Positions 1 through 8,865 of a stretch of 38,703 nt of DNA are shown in pieces; position 1 is the first letter of the stretch, and each line of letters begins with the position of its first letter. The stretch is from an uncultured Ruminococcus sp. (GTDB taxonomy: Bacteria; Bacillota; Clostridia; Oscillospirales; Ruminococcaceae), in the NCBI RefSeq assembly GCF_902762735.1, contig NZ_CACWPP010000036.1, positions 1 to 38,703 on the forward strand, given 5' to 3'. A program made the position numbers and the translations under genes. Below the pieces are notes generated by a model, which saw only the letters and a program-made list of their open reading frames with translations, did no database searches and had not been told where the DNA came from.

Positions 1-132
1 GACTACGGCTCTTTAATATTCTTTTCAAAGGTCAGGTATAATGAAAAAATAATGTTTATATGTATTCCTTTAGCTGTTATTTTCGGAATATCATTTTTTA
101 CTTTGCCAAAAAGAAGGATAGTACAAAATTGA
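1..132 (+). CDS. CPBP-family membrane protease, C-terminal fragment (cut by window edge)
   Basis: An open frame runs from base 1 to a TGA at 130-132 and gives 43 residues. Its first 50 bases repeat, base for base, the stretch at 1009-1058 near the 3' end of the complete CPBP gene that follows, in the same frame. After that the two diverge: this copy continues into a hydrophobic segment (ICIPLAVIFGISFF) and a basic tail. It is therefore the end of an upstream paralogue in tandem. The catalytic part lies outside the window, so activity cannot be judged. CPBP proteins often sit beside bacteriocin genes as immunity or processing factors. Confidence 0.75.
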   Translation, partial: DYGSLIFFSKVRYNEKIMFICIPLAVIFGISFFTLPKRRIVQN

Positions 133-270
133 CTCCTTAAATAATAAGGCTCTATATCCCCCCAACATATAAAAACCCGAACACAAATGGATAAAAAAGA
201 ACTGCTCTCAAACCGCAGTTAATGGTTAAGCTGTTATCATGTAAAGATTTTCAAATTTTATATTAAATTA

Positions 271-300
271 TTGACATTAATGACTTGTCCGTGATATAAT
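271..300 (+). promoter_or_regulatory. Sigma-A type promoter for the CPBP/exporter operon
   Basis: TTGACA at 271-276 and TATAAT at 295-300 with an 18-base spacer, about 90 bases before the CPBP start. It probably drives the CPBP, C39 exporter and HlyD genes, which follow with no clear internal promoter. Confidence 0.7.
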
Positions 301-393
301 ATAAACATGAATTGTAAAGGTTGAATAATTCAGAACAAAAGAACATAACAGAAAAAGATAATACAACATAATAAATTTTGAAAGGTATATATA

Positions 394-1107
394 ATGGTAA
401 AATATAAAGACTCACTTGGAAAAGCTTTGATTTTATGGATCATAGGATTATTTCCATTATTGTTTTCAGTTATTGTTGAAGCATTAAACTTTCCTGAATA
501 CGTAATAAATGTCATGTATGGTGTTTCAACTTTCATTGGCGGACTTTTGTGTTTGTTCGTTGCAAATAAGAAATACGATATAAAAATAAAAGACCATAAC
601 TGGAAATTAAATTTTTGGAGCCTGATCTTGATCATTGGATTTTCCTTTTTTTATAATATGTCGGTTATGTCTATTATAAGAAAAGACTTTCTGATCGAAG
701 TATATGGAGAAAAAGATATTGTGCCATTGTCGTTATTAATTGGTTCATCTATTTTCGGACCGATAGGAGAAGAACTGATCTATCGTTATGGTATCTTTAC
801 TGCTCTTAAAGGAAAAAGCAGTAATATGTTCAGAATAATAGTTTCTATTTTGATCAGCTCCATAATTTTTATGATAATTCATTTCAATTTTGGTTTTATA
901 AGAATGATAGATCTTTTTGTATTTGGAGTAATTGCTTGTTTGATATTTATTGCTACAAAAAATCTGTTATACTGTATAATTTTCCACAGTATTGCAAATG
1001 CGGTTGACTACGGCTCTTTAATATTCTTTTCAAAGGTCAGGTATAATGAAAAAATATGCAAAAATTACTTCTTAAACTTTTTTAATATGAATCTATTTAG
1101 AAAATAG
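394..1107 (+). CDS. CPBP-family intramembrane metalloprotease
   Basis: A 237-residue protein, mostly hydrophobic with several predicted membrane segments. It carries the three CPBP (Abi) motifs: EExxxR as GEELIYR, an Fxx(x)H-type motif in FMIIHFNF, and HxxxN as HSIAN. Members are intramembrane proteases; in lactic acid bacteria they confer bacteriocin immunity or act in peptide maturation. An AAAGG site precedes the ATG by 8 bases. It lies 43 bases before a C39 bacteriocin exporter, so a role in immunity or processing of the exported peptide is likely (inference). The last 17 or so residues after YNEKI differ from the upstream paralogue, although the bases just before are identical, which suggests a recombination end point. 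Confidence 0.8.
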   Translation: MVKYKDSLGKALILWIIGLFPLLFSVIVEALNFPEYVINVMYGVSTFIGGLLCLFVANKKYDIKIKDHNWKLNFWSLILIIGFSFFYNMSVMSIIRKDFLIEVYGEKDIVPLSLLIGSSIFGPIGEELIYRYGIFTALKGKSSNMFRIIVSILISSIIFMIIHFNFGFIRMIDLFVFGVIACLIFIATKNLLYCIIFHSIANAVDYGSLIFFSKVRYNEKICKNYFLNFFNMNLFRK

Positions 1108-1150
1108 TTGATTACATAGTTCTGTATCAAAGATTATTGGAAGTGAAATA

Positions 1151-3403
1151 ATGAAATACTACTGCATAAAACAACACGACATAACAGACTGCGGAGCAGC
1201 TTGCCTTGCGACGGTCTCAAAGCAGTACGGACTTAACCTGTCCATATCAAAGATAAGGGAGGTCGCAGGAACAGATAAGCAGGGAACAAATGCTTATGGT
1301 ATGATAAAGGCAGCTGAACAGCTTGGATTTACTGCAAAAGGCGTCAAGGGAAACCAAGACGCTTTTTTCAGTGGATTTCCTACTCCTGCTATCGCTCATG
1401 TGGTCGTAGACGGAAGTCTGCTGCATTATGTCGTTGTTCATAAAGTTACAAAAGAAAAGATAATAATTGCAGACCCCGCAAAGGGTATCGTCAAATACAC
1501 TCCCGATGAGTTTTTCAAGCTCTGGACAGGAGTGCTTATAATACTTGTCCCTACATCTAAATTTCAGAAAGGCAACGAAAATAAAGGAGTACTCTCACGC
1601 TTTTTCAGCCTGATGGTACCGCAGAAAAGGCTGCTTGTCAATATTTTCTTATCCTCTCTGATGATAACGATATTCGGTATACTGGCATCGTTCTACTTCC
1701 GATTTATTATGGACGATATTGTTCCGAATTCGACCCATAAGACACTGACGGCGCTGTCTGTCGGTGTTATTGTGCTGTATATTTTTAAAGCGATACTCGA
1801 AGCGTTCCGCTATCACCTTATGCTGTATCTCGGGCAAAAACTTGATATTCCCCTGATACTCGGCTACTACGAACATGTGCTGGGTCTGCCGATGAACTTC
1901 TTCGGCACACGAAAGGTCGGTGAGATAGTATCGCGCTTTACCGATGCTTCAAAGATAAGAGATGCAATTTCAAGTGCAACACTGACCATTATGATAGATT
2001 CTCTTATGGCTATCTTCGGAGGTGCAGTGCTTTTCACCCAGAACCATACTCTTTTCTTCATAGCAGTGGTGATAGTTGTACTTTACGGTGTTATCGTGCT
2101 GGCTTTCAACAAACCTGTCAAAAAGATAAATGAGAAGCAGATGGAAAACAATGCTCAGGTGACATCATATCTGGTGGAAACGCTCAACGGTATCGAGACT
2201 GTAAAGGCATTCCATGCAGAGGACAAGGCTCAGGCTAAGACCGACAAGCTGTTTGTGAAACTGCTGAGAAGCGTATTCAAAGGCGGCATGATAAACAATG
2301 CCCTCCAGACACTTACAGGTATAGTTTCGACATTAGGCGGAACTGTCATATTGTGGGTGGGCGTTGTGAATGTCCTTAACGGCAATATGACGCTGGGAAG
2401 TCTTATAACATTCAATGCACTGCTCGCATATTTCCTCGATCCTGTCAAAAATCTTATCAACTTACAGCCCACTATGCAGACGGCTATCGTAGCCGCTGAA
2501 AGGCTTTCAGAGATACTCGACCTTGAACTTGAAAAGGTTCAGGACGAAAAGAGGAAGCTCGCTCCCACATCGCTCAATCTGCCTATCAGGATAGAAAATC
2601 TCGATTTCAGATACGGCACAAGAAGGCTCGTGCTTGAAAACATCAATATGACTATCAACGCAGGCGAGAAGATAGCACTTGTGGGTGAAAGCGGTTCGGG
2701 AAAGACCACACTTTCAAAACTGCTTATGAACTTCTATCCGTGGGAAAAGGGCGAAATATTCATCGGTGACTACAACCTGAAAGATATTAACCTTGAATCC
2801 CTCCGAAACAGGATAGCTTACATATCGCAGGATATATTCCTCTTCAGCGGAACTATCAGGGAAAACCTTGAACTTGGCAACGAAGATGCCTCAATGGAGG
2901 ACATCATCGAAGCCTGCCGCCTCAGCAAGGCAGATGAATTTATAAACAGTCTGCCGCTGAGATATGAGACTATGCTTGAGGAAAACGGCGCTAACCTTTC
3001 TGGCGGACAAAAACAGCGTCTTGCTATTGCAAGAGCTTTATTGAAAAAGCCCGATATTCTTATCATGGACGAAGCTACAAGCAACCTTGATTCTATTACT
3101 GAAAAGGCTATTGAAAAGACTATCAACAGTCTTTCAAGGAATATCACCACGATAATAATTGCCCATAGATTAAGTACCATTATGCGGTGCGACAAGATAT
3201 TCGTTATGGAACAGGGCAAATTTATCGAGCAAGGCACACACAGCGAGCTGATAGCAAGAAAAGGCAGATACTATGACCTTTGGAAAGATCAGCTGCCTGA
3301 GAATTACTCCGAGAACAGTGCCGAAACAAACGAACCGCCGCAGACAGAAACGAACGATCAAGTCCCCTATATGGGATTCCCGTTCTTCACAGGTATGGTG
3401 TAA
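1151..3403 (+). CDS. C39-peptidase-containing bacteriocin ABC transporter
   Basis: A 750-residue exporter of the LagD/ComA/NukT type, which cuts double-glycine leaders and pumps out the mature peptide. Residues about 1-140 form the C39 cysteine peptidase, with Gln8 and Cys14 in the DCGAAC motif, a later His in LLHYVVVH and Asp in ADPAKG. Residues about 160-440 are the membrane domain. The C-terminal ATPase has Walker A GESGSGKTT, signature LSGGQKQR, Walker B ILIMDEAT and the H-loop IIAHRLS. Length and order are normal and all key residues are present. It is 12 bases upstream of a HlyD-type adaptor. No double-glycine precursor was seen nearby; it is probably left of the window or unlinked. Confidence 0.93.
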   Translation: MKYYCIKQHDITDCGAACLATVSKQYGLNLSISKIREVAGTDKQGTNAYGMIKAAEQLGFTAKGVKGNQDAFFSGFPTPAIAHVVVDGSLLHYVVVHKVTKEKIIIADPAKGIVKYTPDEFFKLWTGVLIILVPTSKFQKGNENKGVLSRFFSLMVPQKRLLVNIFLSSLMITIFGILASFYFRFIMDDIVPNSTHKTLTALSVGVIVLYIFKAILEAFRYHLMLYLGQKLDIPLILGYYEHVLGLPMNFFGTRKVGEIVSRFTDASKIRDAISSATLTIMIDSLMAIFGGAVLFTQNHTLFFIAVVIVVLYGVIVLAFNKPVKKINEKQMENNAQVTSYLVETLNGIETVKAFHAEDKAQAKTDKLFVKLLRSVFKGGMINNALQTLTGIVSTLGGTVILWVGVVNVLNGNMTLGSLITFNALLAYFLDPVKNLINLQPTMQTAIVAAERLSEILDLELEKVQDEKRKLAPTSLNLPIRIENLDFRYGTRRLVLENINMTINAGEKIALVGESGSGKTTLSKLLMNFYPWEKGEIFIGDYNLKDINLESLRNRIAYISQDIFLFSGTIRENLELGNEDASMEDIIEACRLSKADEFINSLPLRYETMLEENGANLSGGQKQRLAIARALLKKPDILIMDEATSNLDSITEKAIEKTINSLSRNITTIIIAHRLSTIMRCDKIFVMEQGKFIEQGTHSELIARKGRYYDLWKDQLPENYSENSAETNEPPQTETNDQVPYMGFPFFTGMV

Positions 3404-3415
3404 GGGGGCGATGTA

Positions 3416-5308
3416 ATGAAAGGCATAGTTATAGACCTCAAAGATATATCAGACAGCCGTGAAATGATGGAGAGCGAGGAATCGCCTAAAATAAGATGGT
3501 TCATTTATATCCTGCTCGCGGTCATCATTACTGCGGTGGTATTTGCCTGTATATTCAGGATAGACGAATATACAAAAGTTTCCGGAGAAGTAAAAACGCA
3601 GAATACTGCAAGTTCTGTCCTTACAGTCAATAGCTGTAAGCTGAAAGAGATACTTGTTTGTGAAGGACAGACCGTAAAGGCAGGCGATGTACTTTTCATG
3701 CTGGATTCGGAATATGCCGAAAGTCAGAAAAAGATACTGGAAGATAAGCTGGCTGCGTATAATTCAGACCTCACCAATACAGAACTTCTTAAACAGAGTA
3801 TCGAGCAGAATGAGAACCTATTCAAAAACGATGCGAATGACTCAAAATTCTATTACAGATATGAGCAGTATAAAAACGGCACGCTTATAAACGCGCAGGA
3901 GATAGACAACACCGCACTTTCCGACGGTCTGACAAAAGAGGACAAGGAAAACGCCCTCGCAGAAGCAAAGACCGCTCTGGCAGATAAGAATACCCTGCTT
4001 GCCGAATACGATGCACTTATCGCCTGTATCAGGAACAATACTGCATATCAGGGCAGGAACAGCGATGTTTCAGCTGTATATAACGAATTCGACACAAGCT
4101 GGCAGAAAGCATATCTGCAAAGCGAACAGTACAGGATAGCATATGAAAGTACACAGAACGCTTTCAATGACATCAGCGCCGCTGAAAGCATATCGCCCTC
4201 ACAGGTAGAGGAGGCTAAGATCGCGGCTGACAATGCTTTTTCGGCTCTGGGCGAACACAGGGACATATATCTGGCTGATATACGCACTGAGATCATCATA
4301 CTGGAGAACAAGCTCTCCGCTGACAGCGATAATGAAGAACTGCAAACCACTTTGCAGGAGTATGACAGTCTGAAAAATGCAGTACAGCAAGGCACGGGTT
4401 TCAGTTCATCAGACAGTGATATTCAGGCAAGTTTCGATGGATATGCCGCAAGGTACGGCGAACTTGCTGATGATTATGCTGCCAAGCAGGCTGAATATCA
4501 GCGTCTTTACAACGACTACACCATACAAAGCCGTACTTTGCCCGTAACAGATGCCGATGTAACAAAAGCAAAAAATGCATATGATACTTCGGTAATTGAT
4601 CTGGAATCGCTGAAAAGCGGGTACATCGCACAGGTGCAAAGCAAAATGACCGCTCTGGAAGAAGAGATAAAAACACTGGAAAGCAATAAAAAGAGTCTGG
4701 AAGTTTCACTGAAAAATGTCAAAGACCTCGACACCTACGAAAAGCTGTCGGCTGACAAGCTGAAAAACGAAGCGGTAGTGACGGTAAATTCCGAGATAGA
4801 TATGCTCAAAGATAATATCAGAACTCTCGGGTCACAGCTTGCAGAGGTCGATGAAACTATAAAAAATGCCGAAATAAAGGCTTCGGTGGACGGCACTGTA
4901 ACTCTGATAAGCGAGTTCAGCGCAGGTGATATAGTTCAGGCAGGAAGTTCGCTTTGCAGTATCATACCCGACGGTGATGATCTTAAAGTCACACTGTATA
5001 TCCCCGAAAATGAGATAGCAAAAGTAAAAGTCGGGCAAAAGACCGAATATATCATTGATGCGATACCATATAACGAATATGGTAAAGTAACAGGTGAGAT
5101 AACCTCTATTTCAGCTGATTCGATCTCAAATGGATCTTCAGGCATGAAATATTATATAGCCCAAGCCACTCTGTCCGAGAATAAGCTGAAAAACAAAGAC
5201 GGCAATATTCGTGAAATAAGAACAGGCATGCTTCTCGAAGCCAGATCAATTTCAGGCTCTAAGAAGATCATCACATGGCTGTTGGAGAAATTAAATTTTG
5301 TTGATTGA
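3416..5308 (+). CDS. HlyD-family bacteriocin secretion accessory protein
   Basis: A 630-residue membrane-fusion (adaptor) protein. Residues about 28-49 form one membrane anchor after a charged N-terminus. A lipoyl/biotinyl half follows (ILVCEGQTVKAGDVLFMLDSE), then a long Gln, Glu, Lys and Ala-rich coiled coil (about 100-500), the second lipoyl half (SVDGTVTLISEFSAGDIVQAG) and a beta-barrel domain to the C-terminus. It would work with the C39 transporter just upstream, like LcnD or MesE. GGGGGCGAT precedes the ATG. The coiled coil is long for a Gram-positive adaptor. A terminator follows about 50 bases after the stop. Confidence 0.88.
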   Translation: MKGIVIDLKDISDSREMMESEESPKIRWFIYILLAVIITAVVFACIFRIDEYTKVSGEVKTQNTASSVLTVNSCKLKEILVCEGQTVKAGDVLFMLDSEYAESQKKILEDKLAAYNSDLTNTELLKQSIEQNENLFKNDANDSKFYYRYEQYKNGTLINAQEIDNTALSDGLTKEDKENALAEAKTALADKNTLLAEYDALIACIRNNTAYQGRNSDVSAVYNEFDTSWQKAYLQSEQYRIAYESTQNAFNDISAAESISPSQVEEAKIAADNAFSALGEHRDIYLADIRTEIIILENKLSADSDNEELQTTLQEYDSLKNAVQQGTGFSSSDSDIQASFDGYAARYGELADDYAAKQAEYQRLYNDYTIQSRTLPVTDADVTKAKNAYDTSVIDLESLKSGYIAQVQSKMTALEEEIKTLESNKKSLEVSLKNVKDLDTYEKLSADKLKNEAVVTVNSEIDMLKDNIRTLGSQLAEVDETIKNAEIKASVDGTVTLISEFSAGDIVQAGSSLCSIIPDGDDLKVTLYIPENEIAKVKVGQKTEYIIDAIPYNEYGKVTGEITSISADSISNGSSGMKYYIAQATLSENKLKNKDGNIREIRTGMLLEARSISGSKKIITWLLEKLNFVD

Positions 5309-5355
5309 TATATAATATCATTTAAGCACAGGTCCTCCCCTGTTGGAACAAATAC

Positions 5356-5399
5356 AAGATCCCTCAGAAACACTATGAAAGTGTATCTGAGGGATCTTT
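5356..5399 (+). terminator. Rho-independent terminator of the CPBP-C39-HlyD operon
   Basis: Inverted repeat AAGATCCCTCAGA / TCTGAGGGATCTT with a loop of about 17 bases, ending in TTT. Confidence 0.8.
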
Positions 5400-5445
5400 G
5401 CTATATCGCTTTCAACAGCACAAACAAAACATCATAAAATACAAA

Positions 5446-5473
5446 CCGTGCAGGAACGCTCAGCCCTGCACGG
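5446..5473 (-). terminator. Probable terminator for leftward transcription
   Basis: Nine-base stem CCGTGCAGG / CCTGCACGG. On the minus strand it is followed by TTTGTATTTT, which fits termination of the unknown gene read leftward from 6636. Confidence 0.5.
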
Positions 5474-5484
5474 CATATTCATTT

Positions 5485-5597
5485 ATGTGATTATCCCGCT
5501 GACACACCACAAAAACAGCGGCTATACAGAAGCGTATGGCGCTCAATTATCCTTTTGTTCACCGCATTTTTAGTTGGTGTGCTAAAGAGATAGTCAT
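5485..5597. mobile_element. MITE-like element, family 1 (copy 1)
   Basis: A 113-bp element with imperfect terminal inverted repeats: left ATGTGATTATCCCGCTGACA, right the complement of ATGACTATCTCTTTAGCACA. Same family as the copies at 20211, 20804 and 35097, but about 13 bases shorter inside. No coding capacity. No clear target duplication here. Confidence 0.75.
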
Positions 5598-5628
5598 ATA
5601 ACATATTAAAGATCCTTCCTGCATAAAC

Positions 5629-5666
5629 AAAGCGAGCTGTCATTACATTACAACAACTCGCTTTTG
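5629..5666 (+). terminator. Terminator-like hairpin
   Basis: AAAGCGAG / CTCGCTTT stem ending in TTTTGTG, between two mobile elements. Which transcript it serves is unclear. Confidence 0.4.
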
Positions 5667-5710
5667 TGCCCCCACAGCTATATACGGACATTACGGGTGC
5701 TATATTTTAC

Positions 5711-5816
5711 TCCCAATTTTGATGTGTATTGCTGATGATACAAAATGGCTGTTCTTTCGTATTGTTCCCCCGCCTTCGGCGGGGGAACAATACACAACCA
5801 AATTGGCCAAATTGGG
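5711..5816. mobile_element. MITE-like element, family 2 (copy 1)
   Basis: About 100 bp bounded by TCCCAATTTTGATGTGTATT and the complement of TCCCAATTTGGTTGTGTATT, with an inner GC-rich hairpin (CCCCCGCC TTCG GCGGGGG). The flanks repeat GCTATATTTTA on both sides, a probable target duplication. The last bases (CCAAATTGG twice) are duplicated. Confidence 0.7.
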
Positions 5817-5910
5817 CTATATTTTATATCTCTTGCTGACAGCATGCCATTAGGCTTTCTCTGATGATATATACCCCACAGAGCTTTATATAACAGGGAT
5901 AGCCCAAAGT

Positions 5911-6636
5911 TCACACCTCATTGATGATAACGCTTTTGATACCCCGAACATTGTTTAGGGCGAGAAGTATGCCGTGAATGACCTTCTTCTCATTTTTCCC
6001 CTGAACATTACCCAGATCGAGATATATCTGTACCTTGTCATTGTCGGCAGTAATGCTTAAATAACCGCTGTATTCATCATCTGCAAGTCCAAGATCAAAG
6101 GACTCTACCGCATTTCTTACGATCTCTGCCTTTTCTTCTCCCGCTGTATCATCGGCAAAGTAAACACTGTAATAGAAGCATTCGCCCTCAATGCCTTCTG
6201 CGTGAGCGGTATAATCAAGAGCGAGCTTTGTGATACCCAGAATATCGTCCCAATAGCTTTCATCGAAAGTCTCCTGCATATCTGCCATATCGTCCTCTAT
6301 TTCATCATAGCTCATATAATCGCCGTTATCGGTGATATATGCCGCCTTTATCCCCGATATGCCGTTCATGGCAGACATCACAGCCCCGAGTATCTCATCA
6401 TGGCGTTCCTTTGGGAATTTTGAGAGCGGGAAATATACTGAAAATAAACCGCCGCAAAGTGAGACTCCCGGTCTCAGACCCTCAAATCTTTCGGATAATG
6501 ACCTCACCTGTGCCCTGATCTCGTCATATTGTTCGCGTAAAAATCTGTCCTGCGGGAAAAAATGACAGATGGTATCTTCTTTCCCCACGCATTTAAATAT
6601 CACCTCGAAATAAGTATCGTAATTATTAACTTCCAT
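5911..6636 (-). CDS. Unknown cytosolic protein with an internally repeated domain
   Basis: 241 residues, acidic, with no signal peptide or membrane segment. I do not recognise the family. Two stretches resemble each other: SVYFPLSKFPKERHDEILGA through GISGIKAAYITD (about 65-100) and QIYLDLGNVQGKNEKKVIHG through NVRGIKSVIINEV (C-terminus). Both have the pattern hydrophobic strand, helix, GIK, hydrophobic strand, so an alpha/beta ferredoxin-like duplication is possible (inference). AGGAGG lies 6 bases before the ATG. The neighbours to the right (CPBP, small membrane protein) are on the same strand, but a terminator at 6818 separates them. Confidence 0.6.
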   Translation of the reverse strand: MEVNNYDTYFEVIFKCVGKEDTICHFFPQDRFLREQYDEIRAQVRSLSERFEGLRPGVSLCGGLFSVYFPLSKFPKERHDEILGAVMSAMNGISGIKAAYITDNGDYMSYDEIEDDMADMQETFDESYWDDILGITKLALDYTAHAEGIEGECFYYSVYFADDTAGEEKAEIVRNAVESFDLGLADDEYSGYLSITADNDKVQIYLDLGNVQGKNEKKVIHGILLALNNVRGIKSVIINEV

Positions 6637-6817
6637 AATGACCTCCTGATTTTGATATATCTGTTTATTGGTTTACTTCAATTATACCGCGCCTGCACTC
6701 AAGCCGCACACTAACATCAAAGCGCACTGTGAGTGATAATTCGCGGTGCGCATGAAGCCCGTGTACCGCAAAACATTCCCTATCGTGAAAATGTTATTGA
6801 CAGTTGTGGAGCGGACA

Positions 6818-6846
6818 TAAAAATGCAGAGCAGATCTTGCTCTGCA
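6818..6846 (-). terminator. Terminator of the leftward CPBP gene
   Basis: Perfect nine-base stem TGCAGAGCA / TGCTCTGCA, followed on the minus strand by TTTTTATG. A family 2 element (6859-6957) now sits between it and the CPBP stop. Confidence 0.7.
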
Positions 6847-6858
6847 CGTAATGTTTAT

Positions 6859-6957
6859 CTCTCAATTTTGATGTGTATTGCTGCTGATACAAAATGGCTG
6901 TTCTTTCGTATTGTTCCCCCGCCTTCGGCGGGGAACGATACACAGCCAAACTGGGAT
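6859..6957. mobile_element. MITE-like element, family 2 (copy 2)
   Basis: Left end CTCAATTTTGATGTGTATTG, central hairpin CCCCCGCC TTCG GCGGGG, right end matching the family. It is flanked by ATGTTTAT at 6851-6858 and 6958-6965, an 8-bp target duplication. Confidence 0.75.
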
Positions 6958-6982
6958 ATGTTTATATTCGGTCTGCATTTTT

Positions 6983-7654
6983 TCACGCAAATGCAAAACA
7001 CAGCATATCCCAGTATGCGTGCAGAATGATCGGTACGACGATACTCCTGCTCTTTACAAATGCAAAACCGAATATCATACTCAGCGCTATCAGCTGCATA
7101 AATGCAAAACTTGTCATATACGTTACAAACACATCCTCCCGCAGCCAGATCGGGAAGTGTATCAAAAGGAACATCACAGCGTTGCCTGATAATGCGAGCC
7201 ACGGTCTTTGTTCTTTCAGTTCGGTATTCAAAAGAAATCCGCGGAATACCATTTCTTCCGTAATGCCCACAAAGATCGAAATCAAAATATCCGCCGCCTT
7301 AAACGACGGAGAAAGCACTATCGTTCCGTTATGAAAATAGTTAAGCAGCAGATGCCACGCCGTAAATACAGCTATCAATATCCACATCGGAATGTAAGTG
7401 ACTGTTTTTTTTGCGTTCCCCAATATCTCGCTTTTGGGGAGAAACATGCTGTCACTGTGACGAATAAACAGTATCAATGCAGGAATAAACCAGAATAGTA
7501 TCTTACATACTGTCTCCTTGATAACATCAACAGCGGCATGACTAAGGTGCAGTTCAAGTTTCGGAACGATCACGCACTCCAAGACCGCCCACAGAATATA
7601 CAATATAAGATAATAGCCCAGAGCAGCTGCTCTTACATTTTGGTTTTGTTTCAT
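6983..7654 (-). CDS. CPBP-family intramembrane metalloprotease
   Basis: 223 residues from the ATG at 7652-7654, chosen because AAGGAG lies about 9 bases before it; the frame stays open further upstream but without a good site. Several membrane segments. CPBP motifs: TEEMVFRG (EExxxR), FLLIHF with its His, and HAYWD (HxxxD). It is probably a membrane protease of unknown substrate. It is not next to a bacteriocin exporter, and it is only distantly similar by eye to the CPBP gene at 394. A small membrane protein lies 200 bases upstream on the same strand. Confidence 0.8.
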   Translation of the reverse strand: MKQNQNVRAAALGYYLILYILWAVLECVIVPKLELHLSHAAVDVIKETVCKILFWFIPALILFIRHSDSMFLPKSEILGNAKKTVTYIPMWILIAVFTAWHLLLNYFHNGTIVLSPSFKAADILISIFVGITEEMVFRGFLLNTELKEQRPWLALSGNAVMFLLIHFPIWLREDVFVTYMTSFAFMQLIALSMIFGFAFVKSRSIVVPIILHAYWDMLCFAFA

Positions 7655-7854
7655 TTGTCGTTCTCCTTTTTCTTTCTCTCTATATGGCAAGCCGAATGCT
7701 TGCTCCAACTTCTGCATTATATCACATGCAGATATTTCAGGTGATCGTGCTTCACAACCGCAGGACATATCCCGATATATAAAAACGGACAGTCTGCCTG
7801 AAAAAAAAATACGGCAAAGTGATGTCATGCCGTGATATATGATATGGTATCATT

Positions 7855-8130
7855 TTATCTGCGCAAATATATGCTGACAGCCGCAAAGGCTATAAATATG
7901 ACGACCGCAAAAGAAAAAACCGCCAAGACTTTATTTTTGCGCCATTCTCTGATCCCCTGCGCCATCATGGCTATACCCAGACCTATTTCTGCGACATAAT
8001 TATTATGTACTGCACCGGCTATAAACAATATGGCATAAACGATCACAAATACAGAAACAATGATCTGTACTGTCACTGAGCATTTTTCGATATTATCATA
8101 ACTCTCCCAAGCAGTAAAAACAGTTTTCAT
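7855..8130 (-). CDS. Small membrane protein of unknown function
   Basis: 91 residues with three hydrophobic stretches: VQIIVSVFVIVYAILFIAG, VAEIGLGIAMMAQGI and VLAVFSFAVVIFIAFAAVSI. A basic linker (REWRKNK) sits before the last segment. GGAGG lies 6 bases before the ATG, which supports it as real. I cannot name a family. It is upstream of the CPBP gene on the same strand and could share its transcript. Confidence 0.6.
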   Translation of the reverse strand: MKTVFTAWESYDNIEKCSVTVQIIVSVFVIVYAILFIAGAVHNNYVAEIGLGIAMMAQGIREWRKNKVLAVFSFAVVIFIAFAAVSIYLRR

Positions 8131-8301
8131 AATAACCTCCGAAAATTCCCGCTTTTCATTATATACAGTGCCATCAGACTGTCTTTCGCCGTCATCGCGT
8201 ATATGTGCGTTATATCCAATATATCCTCAGCCGTATCTCTCACTGTAATGGTATATATTGCAGATCATCATAAAAGACAGCTTTGCTGATAAATAATATA
8301 T

Positions 8302-8451
8302 ATGACTATCCCGCTGATACACCAAAATAAACTATGTTATATCGGGAATTGAATACAGTTTGAGGTTATCTTTCGGGGGAAAGATAACATCAACTCAGTT
8401 TTTCCTCATTGATAAAGGTATTTTGCAGTGGTGTGCCAAAGGGATAGTCAT
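8302..8451. mobile_element. MITE-like element, family 1 ends with a different interior
   Basis: Begins ATGACTATCCCGCTGATACA and ends GTGTGCCAAAGGGATAGTCAT, so the termini match family 1. The inside differs and shares GAAAGATAACATCAACTC and the following 30 or so bases with the element at 12097. The flanks are AT-rich with ATAATATAT on both sides. The rest of the gap from 8131 to 8658 shows nothing that I can support. Confidence 0.65.
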
Positions 8452-8658
8452 ATAATAATATATAGTGCTATCATTATATCATTAAAGGGCGGCATTGTCA
8501 AGTTCTGTAAAATCTGAGACCAAGCACCTTGTTAATGCCGCATAGCTTTTAACATATTTCTGTGTACAGCTTACGGATAAGTTTTTTCAGATGAAATATT
8601 GGTATATGCAGTTTTATAGCCTCCTGATCAATATTCAAGTCAGATACTCCCCCGTACA

Positions 8659-8672
8659 TGACAGCGTTATCA
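8659..8672. promoter_or_regulatory. LacI-type operator candidate metY-O3
   Basis: TGACAGCGTTATCA, followed by CA. It differs at two bases from the perfect palindrome TGATAACGTTATCA 79 bases downstream. The central CG is typical of LacI-family operators. Confidence 0.55.
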
Positions 8673-8737
8673 CATATCCTGCCAAACGCGGTTTTCGCGC
8701 GGCTTGCGAATATCGTCAAAACGCCGCAGATATTGGG

Positions 8738-8751
8738 TGATAACGTTATCA
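8738..8751. promoter_or_regulatory. LacI-type operator candidate metY-O2 (perfect palindrome)
   Basis: TGATAACGTTATCA is a perfect 14-base palindrome with a central CG. Near-identical sites lie upstream of mccB (12494, 12608). Its centre is 104 bases, about ten helical turns, from the next site. Confidence 0.7.
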
Positions 8752-8841
8752 CATATAGCTTAAAAAGCCCGTCTGCCTGCTTTTTCAGAGGATATTTCGG
8801 CGGCATAAGCAGTATCCCTGTGCTGTCAGCCGCGTACAGAG

Positions 8842-8855
8842 TGCAAACGTTGTCA
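8842..8855. promoter_or_regulatory. LacI-type operator candidate metY-O1
   Basis: TGCAAACGTTGTCA keeps the AACGTT core and the TG...CA ends. It lies 10 bases upstream of the metY -35 box. Confidence 0.55.
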
Positions 8856-8865
8856 CCGATTTTTA

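Noticed and set aside
307-321. Tiny ORF MNCKG in the leader of the first CPBP gene
   Set aside because: No ribosome binding site and no supporting context, unlike the seven-codon ORF at 25541.
5678-5914. 78-codon minus-strand frame
   Set aside because: It runs through a family 2 mobile element, and the same peptide appears where other copies occur (for example 33849-34061).
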